Shown here: positions 19,852-30,199 of the stretch, piece by piece
Layout of the letters: every line of letters starts with the position of its first letter
Position numbering within the stretch: position 1 is the stretch's first letter
Origin: Chrysochromulina tobinii
Taxonomy: Eukaryota > Haptophyta > Prymnesiales > Chrysochromulinaceae
NCBI GenBank assembly: GCA_001275005.1
Contig: JWZX01003373.1
Location: forward strand, 1-64,000
Direction: 5' to 3'
Length of the DNA: 64,000 bases
Program-made: the position numbers and the translations under genes
Notes under the pieces: generated by a model
The model's input: the letters and a program-made list of their open reading frames with translations, nothing else
What the model was told of the DNA's origin: nothing
The model's database searches: none

Positions 19852-20765
19852 TCAGTGGGCGCCAGGTGGCGTCAATGAGGCCGGACACGCGACGCCGAAG
19901 AGTTCGGACAGCTTCTTGAGCGTCGTCATTGGGTTGGCATCATCGATCGAATGACCTTTGGTTCGCGGGTGGCTAAAAATCTCGAAGTCGTTGCCGCCCT
20001 CGAATGTCTTGTCACCGAAGAAGTGGATCTCGTCGAAGTCGGCCTCTGGCAGATAGTTGAGGCAAAACTGCAGTTCGCACGAGCAAAGAAGCGCGACGCA
20101 CAGCTCAGCTCTATGACGAGGGAGGGACTACCAAGGCGAAGGTGCGTGCTCTCGGCGAGGCTGAGCGAGCCAACGCGTACACACGCGCGTACCGTCTTGT
20201 CCCAGCCTTGCGGAAAGACATCGAAGGAGATCTGCCCTCCAATAGAGTAAGTCAGATTCAGGTCTTTGAACTCGGTGCGCATCTTGGCCACCATCGTCTC
20301 ACGAATCTTGTTCGCCAGGTCGAACTTCTCAAAGTCGTTTCGTTCTTCCCGGTTGCAGTTGCGTCCGATCGGGGAGATGTTGAGCATGCCCTGCCGAAAC
20401 TCGATAAAGGTCCCACGCTTCACGGGGATGTCCAGTGTCGACAGGTAGGCGAGAACCCAGTTGATGAGCCGCTTGAGACTGTCCTCACCGAGATGCTTCA
20501 CTAGTGACATCTGCCCTATGACTGAACCATCTTTGTGGGCCAGCAGGCCATTCTCAGCGAAACACCAGTCAAAGAGCGCAGGCGAGTCTCCGAGCTGTTC
20601 CTTCTGTTTCGTCAGGTCAGAGCCGCCAACAACTCCGATTGCAATCTTGCTGCGCAGCTCGGCGAGGAACGCAAGCGTCTCAGGCGATACTAACTTCCGG
20701 GGCTCTGTGAGCGTGCCGTCGACGTCGAAGAGCGCCAGGACTCGCGGGTTTTTTCCGCCGTGCAT
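19852..20765 (-). CDS. PMM: Phosphomannomutase, two exons
   Basis: Converts mannose-6-phosphate to mannose-1-phosphate for GDP-mannose, hence N-glycans, GPI anchors and other mannosylation. Exons on the minus strand: 20193-20765 and 19852-20067, joined over a 125-nt GT-AG intron that restores the conserved run [16 protein letters not shown]. The product is 262 residues, near the eukaryotic norm of about 250. Visible: HAD catalytic motif [57 protein letters not shown], and in exon 2 [17 protein letters not shown] with HPRTKGHSI. Reading through the intron gives an unrelated Ser/Arg-rich tail, which I reject. No targeting peptide, so cytosolic. Confidence 0.93.
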
Positions 20766-20913
20766 CGCGGACGGTGCAAAAGCGTGAGTGTGAACCAGCG
20801 GTTAAAACTCGGGACTCGCTGGAGTGTTTGTCTCATGCGCCTTTCGTAGGTTCATGACAAAGTTTTGTGAAGCGTCGTTCCTTCTTGTCTTGACTTGATT
20901 GCGTTTAGGAATT
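20766..20913. promoter_or_regulatory. Divergent promoter of phosphomannomutase and a GT-like gene
   Basis: A 148-bp gap between start codons with two TGTGAA hexamers, at 20789-20794 and 20866-20871. Confidence 0.5.
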
Positions 20914-22428
20914 ATGGCGGTGACCGAAGTCGGTCGGGCGATCGTCCTCTATGGCCGCGTCGGGACGTACAAAACGCGGACTGCGACCATGAAGAAGGGC
21001 GTGCCCGGGGACGAGGTGCTGTGGCGTATGTGCGCTGAGTCAATCATGACGCACGTTGTGGAGCCCTGGCGCGCTGTCGGCACGGTGGATGTGTTTGTGC
21101 AGAGCTGGAATCTGGAGTTGGCGGCCAGCATGGACGCGTTCTGGCAGCCACGTGTTGCGAGACATGCAGCGCAGAATGGATCGATGCCTAAGTGCCCGGT
21201 GAGGCTGATGTGTTGCGAGCGCACGATGTGGGCACTGTTGGGCATGAAGAATGCTCTCGACCTGCGTGCGCAGTGGGTGGCGAGTGGTACCAATCAAAGG
21301 GTCGAGCACGCCGCAGTGCTCGTCATGCGCCACGACGTATTGTGGAAGTCGGCGATGCCTGCATTGCGCGCGGACGGCAATGTGCGGCTGTGGCTGCCGT
21401 TTGACTGCGAGAAGGGGCACCGAGCGCCTTCTAGCTGCCGCGACGATGGCGCTCGTGCCGCCGAATTGTACACCAACCCTTTAGGTGTCGCCACGAGCGC
21501 AGCGCCAATCCCAAAGTGCGCCGATGGGCTCAGGGATGAGGCCTGGAGGCTGCACGCCAAGTCAAGCGTCCTCGGCGTGAATTGCAACGCTCGCGACCCG
21601 CGTTCGCGCGACTTCTGCGCAAACTCTGTGAACATCGACTGGTGGTGGGTTGGTGATGCAGCCCTGGCCGATGGCTTTGGAGACACGTTCGATCGGTTCT
21701 CGCACTACTCGAGACTGGCACTGCCCGGGGGATCGAATCGATGCCACTGCTACATTGCGATGCGTGAGCGCACCGGCTGACGCTCGTCTCCCTCGCTGGC
21801 GCAGGTCCGAAACCTCCTCAAGTTCCACAACTCGGCACCGCATCACTACTGGGGGCTCTACTTCTTTCACACGCACAAACTTCGCGACCGGTGCCAGCTT
21901 GGGCATGCAACAATAAGTGGGACCGACTTCACTCTCGGGCGCTTCGAGAAGCCATCTCTTGCAGGGCAAGCCAGTTCGTGTCGCCATGTCGGCTGGCGTC
22001 CGTACTGGCGTCCCTCGAGGAGCCTCGGTCGTCCGGCCCTCCACACCTGCAACGCCTCGGCCATTCCTGGCTATTTCAGCATGTGCCCTGGCGGTCCATA
22101 CGACGTGCAGCGCTCGTGCGAAAGTGGCAACGCGACGGGTAGCACCATCGCGCAACATCTGGGCAGGCCGGGTATGTCCCCCTCGTCCCGTGGGGGGGGA
22201 AGTCGCGAGGGCGTCGTCAGGTCTGGCAACACCACGCGCGAGCGCAGACGCGCTATGCGCGACGATCTTGGCTCGCGCCCGCCCAAGGCTACCAGGGAAA
22301 AGCTGTTTGGCCTAGCGAGTCTACGCGACGACAGTTTGATCAGTGCGGCTGAGTTCGAAGCCCTACGTGCACGGGTCCTGAAGGGCCGCACTTCTGCCGC
22401 GGTCGCCGGCAAGAGCGAAAACAGGTAG
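20914..22428 (+). CDS. Glycosyltransferase-like protein with in-frame TGA and SHOCT-like tail
   Basis: The first part (20914-21780) is cysteine-rich and has the blocks VDVFVQSWN, AVLVMRHDVLW and NIDWWWVGDA, which read like a protist glycosyltransferase; I cannot name the family. A TGA at 21778-21780 interrupts it. The same frame then stays open for 624 nt from 21805 (just after a GCGCAG acceptor-like site) to the TAG at 22426-22428. It begins VRNLLKFHNSAPHHYWGLYF, which looks like the missing C-terminal part. A consensus donor (GTGAGC, 21767) and that acceptor would remove 41 nt, including the TGA, but shift the frame, so an indel or unusual splice is suspected. The tail LFGLASLRDDSLISAAEFEA resembles a SHOCT motif. 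Confidence 0.5.
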
Positions 22429-22895
22429 ATGGCTTATGGTTGCAAGAGCGGAGTCCGAGTGCTCTCGGCCACTTAGCGAACACGCCCTTGAGTGCAGGTG
22501 GACGCGTCTTCCGGACACGCAGGCATATGTGGCGGACGCCCCGCCCCGTCGGAAGTACGTCGGAAGCCGTGTGCCATTGCCGCGGGGGTGACGGTACGAT
22601 GAGCCCGCGCGCCGCCCCCGCGCCCCCCGGGTCGTGACGCTGACGCTTGCCACTTGCGCCGCGATCCCGGCGGCGTTTCGACGGTTCGAACCATTTTATA
22701 ATTGTCACTCGAAGAGTATAACTTATTTACACGCGGGCCGGTCGTCGATGGCGTGTGGGACGCGTAGTCGGCGCGGTTATAGACCCGCCGCGCCGTAGCG
22801 GGCTGGTCCCGTACTCCCGCTGAAACCTGCGTGTCCCCGACGCCGCCGCCGGCCGCCGTGTCCGGGTCCGCGGTCTTAGTCCGGTCTCAGGCGCG
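22429..22895. other. Convergent intergenic region
   Basis: A 467-bp gap between two gene ends. It has a GC-extreme block at about 22595-22675, an AT-rich spot at 22690-22730 and a second GC block at 22735-22860. No gene seen. Confidence 0.45.
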
Positions 22896-24053
22896 TCACT
22901 TCACGAGCAACAAGCGAATATCCGACCTGATCTGCTGCAAGCGTACGCGAGGCTCAGGTGACGGAGGTACGCCATTCGCATCTACACTCACTGAGCATCT
23001 GCTTCGCCAAATGTCAAATGCTCTCGTCAGCGTACGTGCATGGACTCGCCAGCCACAGTCAGCCGTGACACGTCGAATTCGTGAGGCAGCTCGCGACGAC
23101 GTCAGCCAACATACGAACAGGCTCCGGAACTTCCGCAGTTGAGCGCACGCGATCAGCCGCGTAGTCTCCGCGCGTACGGAGTTTGTGATTCGCCACAGGA
23201 CAAAGCACGAACGCACCGCGTTGGCGGTTCGTCGTTCCTCAGCGCTCACACGCCGCATGTCCTCAAGCAGCCCTCTCCAGGTAGCGCGTCGCCATCGCTC
23301 CAGGGCGGCCGTCACTGACGCAGTGCTGCCCGATGGCCGATTCGCTTCGAAACTGGTCGTCGAAGCACCGCTGCAGGAGCAGCCACTATCATCATTCATG
23401 GAATCGACACGATCCAAATTCGGCGGGAACCCCGATTCGACGCAGATAGGATGATGAGCGAGCTGCAGTGAAGGCAGTTGCGAAGGTCGCGCAGGACTGG
23501 CGTGAGCGAAGGATGACAGCAGCTCTGAGGGCCGCGAGTACGTGGGTGGAGGCATGCTGCGCAGAATGCATGGCGCGTCCGTTCTGTTCGCCGCGTAAGC
23601 ATTGATCACGGTTCGAGCACATCGCATCGTGTTGAGCACGAACGCGTGGCCTTCTTCCAGAGCTGGTCGCGCCAAGTGCGCCGGTGGCTCGGCTCTTTGC
23701 CGCAGACGGTGCGCGCGCTTAGCCGCGGTAGCCAGCAAGCGGTTGCGATTCGCCCAGGACGCCAGGCTCCTAGCGTCAGTCACTGGCGTGGTGTGTGCGT
23801 TCCGAGCACGCGTTGTGGCAAGGCGCCAGGCATCAAAGCATAGAAAGACCGACTGCGCTGCTGATGGTTCAGCTCTTCGCCACAGACGGTGCTCGCGCTT
23901 AGCTGCAGACGCGAGCAAGTGCGTGCGCATCAACAATGGGCTCCTAGCTTGATGGCTCACTGGCGTTACTTGTAGGCATCGAGCGAGCGTTGCCACGCGA
24001 ATGAGCGATGCATCGACGGCCCTCACGACGTCGCCCCGATGATTTGGGGACAT
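22896..24053 (-). CDS. Sfi1-like tryptophan-repeat protein
   Basis: A predicted protein of about 385 residues, starting at MSPNHRGDVVRAVDASL. It has helical repeats with a buried Trp: ALERWRRATWRGLLEDM, RSCFVLWRITNSVRAET, RSLFVCWLTSSRAASRI and TRAFDIWRSRCSVS, spaced 33, 29 and 33 residues. That spacing and the hydrophobic-W-R pattern match Sfi1 repeats, each of which binds a centrin at centrosomes or basal bodies. The N-terminal half has two copies of another unit (LLASAAKREHRLWRRAEPSA and LLATAAKRAHRLRQRAEPPA). An upstream non-ATG start would add 16 residues. The assignment rests on pattern only; unseen introns are possible. It is divergent from the Nup88-like gene. Confidence 0.5.
   Translation of the reverse strand: MSPNHRGDVVRAVDASLIRVATLARCLQVTPVSHQARSPLLMRTHLLASAAKREHRLWRRAEPSAAQSVFLCFDAWRLATTRARNAHTTPVTDARSLASWANRNRLLATAAKRAHRLRQRAEPPAHLARPALEEGHAFVLNTMRCARTVINAYAANRTDAPCILRSMPPPTYSRPSELLSSFAHASPARPSQLPSLQLAHHPICVESGFPPNLDRVDSMNDDSGCSCSGASTTSFEANRPSGSTASVTAALERWRRATWRGLLEDMRRVSAEERRTANAVRSCFVLWRITNSVRAETTRLIACAQLRKFRSLFVCWLTSSRAASRIRRVTADCGWRVHARTLTRAFDIWRSRCSVSVDANGVPPSPEPRVRLQQIRSDIRLLLVK
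23688..23985. repeat. Two diverged copies of a ~110-bp unit inside the Sfi1-like gene
   Basis: Copies near 23688-23800 and 23868-23975 share words such as CAGACGGTGC-CGCGCTTAG and GTCACTGGCG/CTCACTGGCG, about 180 bp apart. They encode the two ASAAKREHRLWRR-type units. Confidence 0.6.
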
Positions 24054-24272
24054 GTCCTCTTCTCGAAAGCGGCGGATAGCAGCTAGCTGCCTAAGCGGCA
24101 AGAAGGCCTACTCCCCTATCGTCGTCCGCAGAAAGCGAGCACAAAACAACAAACCCTTCACGCGGCTGACAAGTTCCAGAGACTTCAAAGTGCGTTGCGT
24201 CCCTCTTCTCCTTTCTGCACTCCTCACCATCCTTCACAGGAGAAGCGCAACCGGAAGTGTAGGGAGACATCT

Positions 24273-27200
24273 ATGTCAGCGACGTACGCGAAGACCGCGG
24301 TCGCATCGCGCGATGTCGTCGAAGAGCAGCCGAGCGACATGTTGCGCTCCGGGGTCAGTCGCCGTGCCGTCCTCGCAGCTAACACTGTCACACGCGACTT
24401 GCATGTCTTCGGCGCCGATAATTGCCTGCGCGTCTTTAACCCCAAAGCAAGTTCCCTCTGCTGCATTCAGCTGATGCGCCCGCAGCTCCTCGACCACAGC
24501 TTCTGGCCGTGGCTTCTGAAACGGCTTGAGGCACACGGCACATCGCACAGAAACTTTTGGCAGGAACCGCAACATGTGCAGAAGGAGCTCGTTGATGAGT
24601 GCTTTGGCACGGATAATGTGCTAAACGGATACCGTGCATCACGGTCAAGCACGGGTACCGTGCTACACGCATACCGTGGCATGCCACACGAGGTCGTCGA
24701 GATAAGACTCGACGAGGCGTCGGGGCGCCTCGCACTCGTCGGCAAGAAAAGTGTCTCCATCATGGTGCCGCCGTCGCCTGATCGCATCGCTGCACTCGTC
24801 GAGACCATCGATGAGCTTGGCGGCTTGCTGGCACAACTCGGCCTCAGTGAGTACGCGAGCGCCATGCGTGAAAAGGGCTACACCAACATGCGCACTCTCC
24901 GACGCATGAATGCCGACGAGAGAAAAGAGATGGTGGCCAACGTTCGCATGAAGCCCGGGCACGAGCAAACTCTCTCGATGCACCTCGATGGAAGGCTGCC
25001 TTCCGTTGCATGCTCTGACGTCACTGACCACGCCATCAGCAGCGAACCCGTCTTGTGTTGGGCGCTGCCACTGAATCTGGCCACCCCAGCGCGTGAGCCC
25101 TCGGCGTTCCGCCAATGCCGTGGCCCCTTGGCCACCACGTCCTCAGCCATCGGAGATTCTGTCGAGGTGCGTCAAGTGGATTGGCATCCTTTGGGTGAAT
25201 GCCACCTGGGGGTGCTGCTCTCGGATGGAAGCTTTCATCTCTATGACACTATCAAAGACCTGCAGAGGCCTGAGCTGACCCTCCGGGTGCCGCCCGATCC
25301 CGACGTTGGCATCGAGGTGAGGGACCGGCAAGCTTCTCCTGCGGGCTTCTCGTTCTGCGCGGCGACCCATCGCGGCTGGTCATCGCTCAGCGTGTACTTT
25401 GCATCGGCGAGAGGCGCAATCTATGTGGCTTGCCCCGTGCTACCCAATTGTGAGCGGTCGCGCATGCATCTCCTCTCCATCCAGCCCCAACTGGAGGCGA
25501 GCCTGGACGTTGGCGCCTCGCGCGACGCTCTTTCGTGGATCCGCCAGAGGGTTCTGGCTTTGAGCAGTGTGTCACCTCAGCTCGACCTGTATCTGCAGGG
25601 CCCGCTGTCTATGAACGTCGAGGTGCGCGTGAGCAGCCCCGCAGGCACATTTCCTGACGACACACCCGCGGATGCGCGCTCAACAAGGCGTGGCGCGGCC
25701 TCGAGACGCGCTCTCGCGGTCTCTAGCCAACCGCTGGTCGGCGGGCTTACTGCTGTCTTCTTGGGCTGGACAGACAAGACTGTTTCCATCGGCATCCTCA
25801 CGGGGAACCTTCTTCCGCGATGGGCCCAAGAGGCACCACTTTCGGCGGCCACAATCGCCACGTCTCCTCGGAGCGCATCGCCGCCAGTCGGCGATGCGAG
25901 CACCGACTTGCGGCTCAAAGAACGGCCGTCGGTCGGTGGCGCGCCCGACGCTCGGCGCGCCTCTCCGCGGCGGCCATATGCATCCCAGCAGCTGCTTCCA
26001 CGCCGAGCACGGCCCGAGTCCACGCCAGAAGGTCCACGCGCTGCGGGCTCGGTGACGCCAGGTGCCCCGGCTGTGGACGTCGAGGATGTCGATCCGATGT
26101 CTGATCCCCTTGAGCTACTCCAGCTGTCCACTGCTGATCTGAATTCACCATCTGGTCCCTCAGAGCCGTTGGAATGGATGGTATTCAGTGCCGATAGCAG
26201 CGCGCCGGAGAGAACGTTCGTGCATGCTTCCGGAGGCGTCTCTCATGCTTTACATTACCCTTGGCTGCAAGATTGGGCACGCTACCTTCACGGCCTCGAA
26301 GAAGACGACCCGGCCCTCCCTTTAAGGCATCCGGATGCCCCTCCCGCGAGGTGTACTGCGCTGGCGTTGCTTGCGACTTCAGATCCAACCAAACAACGCG
26401 CTTCCGCAAGAGTGGTTGGGGTGGCACCCGTGCGTGATCCGTCGGTTGGAGACGCAGTGTTCGTGATGCAGAACGATGGCTTTTGTTCGCGAGTCCAGCT
26501 TGAACGTCTGACGCTTGGCGAGGCCGCATTCGAGTCTGGTGGGCCGCACACCGCCGATAGCAAACTGAAGGCACACATCGATGTCGCCCTCAAGCAGTCT
26601 GCACTCTCTGCACCCGAAAACGTGATCGGGGAGAAGGAGAAGTTGCCCTCGGATAGTGTGAACCTAAAGACCCTCAAGTCTGCCTCCTCTCACGGCGATA
26701 CCATAGACGCCTTCAGCAGATCTCTCCAAGAACTCGTTGGCCCCGGGAGCGATTTGGGGAATTGGGGTGCGCTGGTCGAGGAGACGAAGGCGCGCTCAGA
26801 CGCGACGGTGAAGCGTGCGGAACAGCAGCCCGAGAAAGAAAAGGAGGTTGCAAAGGAAGTCGAGACACTTAAAGAGCAACTGCGCATGTTAAGGCACAAG
26901 GCATGCATGGCGGACGCCCTTCAGCAAAACCTGGAGATGCGCAGCGACATCCTGCGCAGGGTGCTTCGCACGCCTCAGCTTTGCCCGCGTGTCGAATTAT
27001 CCGAGGAGGAGCGAGCACAACACCGCAAGCTCTCGGCCATCCGTGATCGGGTCGTCGAAGGGCAGCGAGCACTGCACAAGCTCGTGCATGAAGCAGGAGC
27101 TCTCCCCGAGGCAGCCTCCGTACACGACTTCAACACACCAGGCCACCTCGAGTCTCCCCAAATTTATCTCTTGAGAAGCTCGAATTTACCTCTGGAGAGG

Positions 27201-27512
27201 TTCGAGGAAGAAACCTTTGCCGTGTCCGATTTGCATTCGGAACTGATGCACCAGAAAGGACAACTTCGACAACTTTGCGATCAGCTCGAGGAATCGCTGA
27301 CAAACTCGCAGACTGCGATTAAGACGGTTGAGGAGGCACGAAGGCAACAGAGGGCGATGCAGAGGCCCGCGGAAGCGGCGGGAGCGGGGGGGGCGGCGGC
27401 GGCGGCGGCGGAGATACAGAGGGCGGCGGCGGCACCCGCCCCCAGCACCGCGTCAGCGTCATCTTCTACGCGGGCCTTCGTCGTCGCTTCTGGGCACGAA
27501 CAACGCCAATGA
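24273..27512 (+). CDS. NUP88: Nup88-like nucleoporin with an inserted SAM domain
   Basis: Probable subunit of the Nup88-Nup214-Nup62 mRNA-export complex on the cytoplasmic face of the nuclear pore. It is a single exon of 1079 residues; animal Nup88 is about 740. The N-terminal half is a diverged beta-propeller: VVEIRLDEASGRLALVGKKS, EVRQVDWHPLGECHLGVLLS with DGSFHLYDTIKD, and YFASARGAIYVACPVLP. The C-terminal third (from about 26800) is coiled coil, as in Nup88. Between blades a SAM domain is inserted (LAQLGLSEYASAMREKGY, then MRTLRRMNADERKEM), which I do not know from Nup88. A Ser/Pro-rich loop lies at 25860-26100, and the C-terminus is Gly/Ala-rich. The ATG at 24273 has TTCACA 35-40 bp upstream. 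Confidence 0.7.
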   Translation: MSATYAKTAVASRDVVEEQPSDMLRSGVSRRAVLAANTVTRDLHVFGADNCLRVFNPKASSLCCIQLMRPQLLDHSFWPWLLKRLEAHGTSHRNFWQEPQHVQKELVDECFGTDNVLNGYRASRSSTGTVLHAYRGMPHEVVEIRLDEASGRLALVGKKSVSIMVPPSPDRIAALVETIDELGGLLAQLGLSEYASAMREKGYTNMRTLRRMNADERKEMVANVRMKPGHEQTLSMHLDGRLPSVACSDVTDHAISSEPVLCWALPLNLATPAREPSAFRQCRGPLATTSSAIGDSVEVRQVDWHPLGECHLGVLLSDGSFHLYDTIKDLQRPELTLRVPPDPDVGIEVRDRQASPAGFSFCAATHRGWSSLSVYFASARGAIYVACPVLPNCERSRMHLLSIQPQLEASLDVGASRDALSWIRQRVLALSSVSPQLDLYLQGPLSMNVEVRVSSPAGTFPDDTPADARSTRRGAASRRALAVSSQPLVGGLTAVFLGWTDKTVSIGILTGNLLPRWAQEAPLSAATIATSPRSASPPVGDASTDLRLKERPSVGGAPDARRASPRRPYASQQLLPRRARPESTPEGPRAAGSVTPGAPAVDVEDVDPMSDPLELLQLSTADLNSPSGPSEPLEWMVFSADSSAPERTFVHASGGVSHALHYPWLQDWARYLHGLEEDDPALPLRHPDAPPARCTALALLATSDPTKQRASARVVGVAPVRDPSVGDAVFVMQNDGFCSRVQLERLTLGEAAFESGGPHTADSKLKAHIDVALKQSALSAPENVIGEKEKLPSDSVNLKTLKSASSHGDTIDAFSRSLQELVGPGSDLGNWGALVEETKARSDATVKRAEQQPEKEKEVAKEVETLKEQLRMLRHKACMADALQQNLEMRSDILRRVLRTPQLCPRVELSEEERAQHRKLSAIRDRVVEGQRALHKLVHEAGALPEAASVHDFNTPGHLESPQIYLLRSSNLPLERFEEETFAVSDLHSELMHQKGQLRQLCDQLEESLTNSQTAIKTVEEARRQQRAMQRPAEAAGAGGAAAAAAEIQRAAAAPAPSTASASSSTRAFVVASGHEQRQ

Positions 27513-27871
27513 CGCGCTCGGCGACGCATTCAACACTGTGCCGGCCAGCCTCGCCATCTCTCGAGCTCGGGCGTTCGTACCAGCGCGTGGGAGGGCAATC
27601 ACGTGCGGTGACCGGTCGGCGGGTCGGAGCGCCCGCCGCCCGACGCATGCCCCGGGGGCCGCGCCGCGCGCGGCTCAGAATATATGAAGGGACAGCATTA
27701 ATTGAATAAGTTACCGAAACTGAAACATGATCAAGCGGTTTAACGACCGGAAAACCCTTAGCAGTTTCTGTTCAGCGATACCTGTGATTTTCGATCCCGG
27801 AATCACGTCAGGAATCACGATTGAGCTTGACCCGATCGGCATCGCTTGACCTTTCTCGCTCCTTCTAAGTT
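27513..27871. other. Convergent intergenic region between Nup88-like and katanin genes
   Basis: A 359-bp gap with a very GC-rich block at 27590-27675 followed by an AT-rich segment at 27678-27720. No gene seen. Confidence 0.45.
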
Positions 27872-30199
27872 CTAAAGATCAAGCTGCGCACTCAGCGTAG
27901 CGAGAAGATCTTTGGCAGTGCTGCCCAACGACCCGCGCGCGGGTGCAATCCGCTTCAGCCGTGGAATCAGACCAGAGAAGTGCTCGTAGGCCGCCTGGCA
28001 ACGCTGTCGCCGCGCTTCGGCATTCAGATCCACTGCCACAATTAGGAGAGATGTTGGTTAGGGTTGAGCAACCGGGCTCGGACATGCCGCTCAAGCGGTA
28101 CTCACCTCCCAGCATGTCTTGCGCAACGCCCCGCGTGTTCTTGATCAGCGGCCCGAAAGAAAGGCTCAGATGCGAGACCGCGCGCATCGCCGTCAATACG
28201 ACGTCTTCATACGTTGAGTCCAGCAAAGACATGAGCAACGGAAGGAGAACGAGCACGCATTCGAGGTCGATGCTCGCGCCTTTGATGATGCCCGCTGCCA
28301 CGACGTCGTAAGTCACGCTCGGGTCCTCAAGTTGTTGCAGTCGCTGCAGCATCTGCTCATGGCGCTCACATGCAACAACAAAGCAACTGATGAGTTGTTG
28401 GCGGGTGTGGGTGTGGGATTAGACGCGGGATGGGGCCCTGGTTTGCACCTGTTTCACTTGGCCTGCCTGCCAGAAGGTGTGGAGTGTCCTGAGCGCGTCG
28501 AGGCGTGAGTGGAGGCACGCTTCTTGCCTCTCATTGCCGTGGGTCAGCAGCCTTAGAATATCGTGGTCGTCGCCACACATATCCGCACCGCGCTTTGCCT
28601 CGGCTGGAGCTCGGTGCTGAGGCTTGCTCGGAGGCGGAGCAGTCAGCAGGCCATCTGGGTTGACCGCAGGAGCTCTCCCATCCAGGGTATCCGTCATCGA
28701 AGTGCCCACAGAGGCATGGTTGCCGGAAGCAGAGAATGCCTCCGGTGGAGGTGCTTCGGCAATCGATGCTGATGCGCACGAGGTCGGACAATGAGAAAGG
28801 TGAGAAGGTGCAGTCGCGCCTTGCCCTTGCGACGCGCGCCGCTGCGCAAGCTGTGCTCGGCACTGGGCGATTTGTTGACGAACAGCTTCGTCGGGGTTGC
28901 CCATTCCCCGACTGGCATCACGTTTCTGGGCTGGAGTGGCCGCCGGCTCAGGGGCGTCGAGGCGTTGCGTCTGCGCCGTGCGCTGGGCTGGAGGGGGGGT
29001 CGCATCGCTCTGGACTCGTCGGCCGCCCATTGGCGATGCAGCCGCGGGCCGCGGGCTGCGCACTGGCGGCTGCCTTTGTTCAGCCGGGTGGGTTGCGCTT
29101 GCGAAAGGCTGTATGGCCGTCAGGTCGATGTTCCAAACGGAAACGATGGCTTCGCGAACAGAGCCAGCGAGTAACTTCTGTTGCCCTGGCGAGGTGCAGA
29201 GGTCGGCCAGGCGACTCCAGCGCACGTCGGTTTGCTCGTAGCAGCGCACCGGCTCCCAGCCCCAGACGCGCAGCGACTCCTCCGCGCCACTGAGGAGTGC
29301 AGAGCCATCCTCGGAGAACATCACACGGCGGATTTGGCCGCTATCTGGCGGCATGCAGCACACTTGCTCGAAGCTCTCGAGGTCCCACAGCCGGAGCGTG
29401 CGATCGACCGAGGCGCTCGCCATGAGGAATTCCGTCGGGTGCATCGCAAGGCCCGATATGGGCGCAGAGTGCGGGGCGAACTCATGCACGAGCCTGCGCA
29501 GATACGAGAAGTCGGCGAGATTGTTGAGCGCAGAACGGGGGCACTCATCCGCGTGGGCATCGCGCTCACCTGCCCGCCGTGAGATCCCACAGCTTGACCA
29601 CACCATCGTCGCCGCCCGAGACGACCCAGCGCCCATCGGGAGAGAAGGCGATCTGCCGCACACCTCGGGTGTGGCCCTTGTACGTCTGAATGCACGACTT
29701 GCGCCGAATATCCCAAATCTTGAGATTCGTGTCGACTGAGCCCGAGGCAAAGAATTCGCCGTAGGGATGCCACTGCGGGGAATGCACATCCGAACACGAT
29801 CGGCAGTCATGAGGCGGTCTTGAGAGACATGAAAAGCTCTCTGAACGACCGCAAGCAGCAGGCACTGCTCGCTGTCAGAGTATATACCTGCACGCTGATG
29901 CAGTTGGAGCGGTGGCCTGTCAGCGTTCGTGCAACCTTGGCTTGCTCGAGATCCCACAGCTTGAGCGTCCCGCCGGCCGAACCGGCAATGACTGTCGATT
30001 CGTTTGAATCGAACGTCACGCATTCAACTGAACTTGTGTGCCCAGTCAGACTCAAGATCGCATTCGGCCTCCCAATCGCCCACACATTCACCTTTTTGTC
30101 CTCGCCGCCGGTCACCATCACCGCCCCGCTCTTACGTCCAAACTGGAGGCAGTTGACAGCTGAGCCATGAGCCACGAACTCCTGCAACTTTGCGGCCAT
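27872..30199 (-). CDS. KATNB1: Katanin p80 (WD40) subunit, five exons
   Basis: The regulatory subunit of the microtubule-severing ATPase katanin, acting at basal bodies, axonemes and spindles. Exons: 29888-30199, 29570-29772, 28449-29493, 28106-28364, 27872-28032. All introns are GT-AG (115, 76, 84 and 73 nt) and the joins recreate family blocks, for example [21 protein letters not shown] and [20 protein letters not shown]. The product is 659 residues, like human (655). WD40 repeats: [68 protein letters not shown] disordered Pro/Gln-rich linker leads to the con80 domain (exons 4-5; [37 protein letters not shown]) that binds the p60 ATPase. The third acceptor (28365) has one close alternative. 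Confidence 0.93.

Noticed and set aside
19926-20192. A Ser/Arg-rich C-terminus of phosphomannomutase
   Set aside because: It comes from reading through a 125-nt intron; the spliced frame gives the conserved HAD C-terminal motifs.
21778-21780. Selenocysteine at the in-frame TGA
   Set aside because: The context (RERTG-stop-RSSPSL) matches no known selenoprotein site, and the stop lies inside a likely intron remnant; an indel or splice explanation is simpler.
22683-22692. GGTTCGAACC resembling a tRNA T-arm
   Set aside because: No acceptor stem, D-arm or anticodon arm can be built around it.
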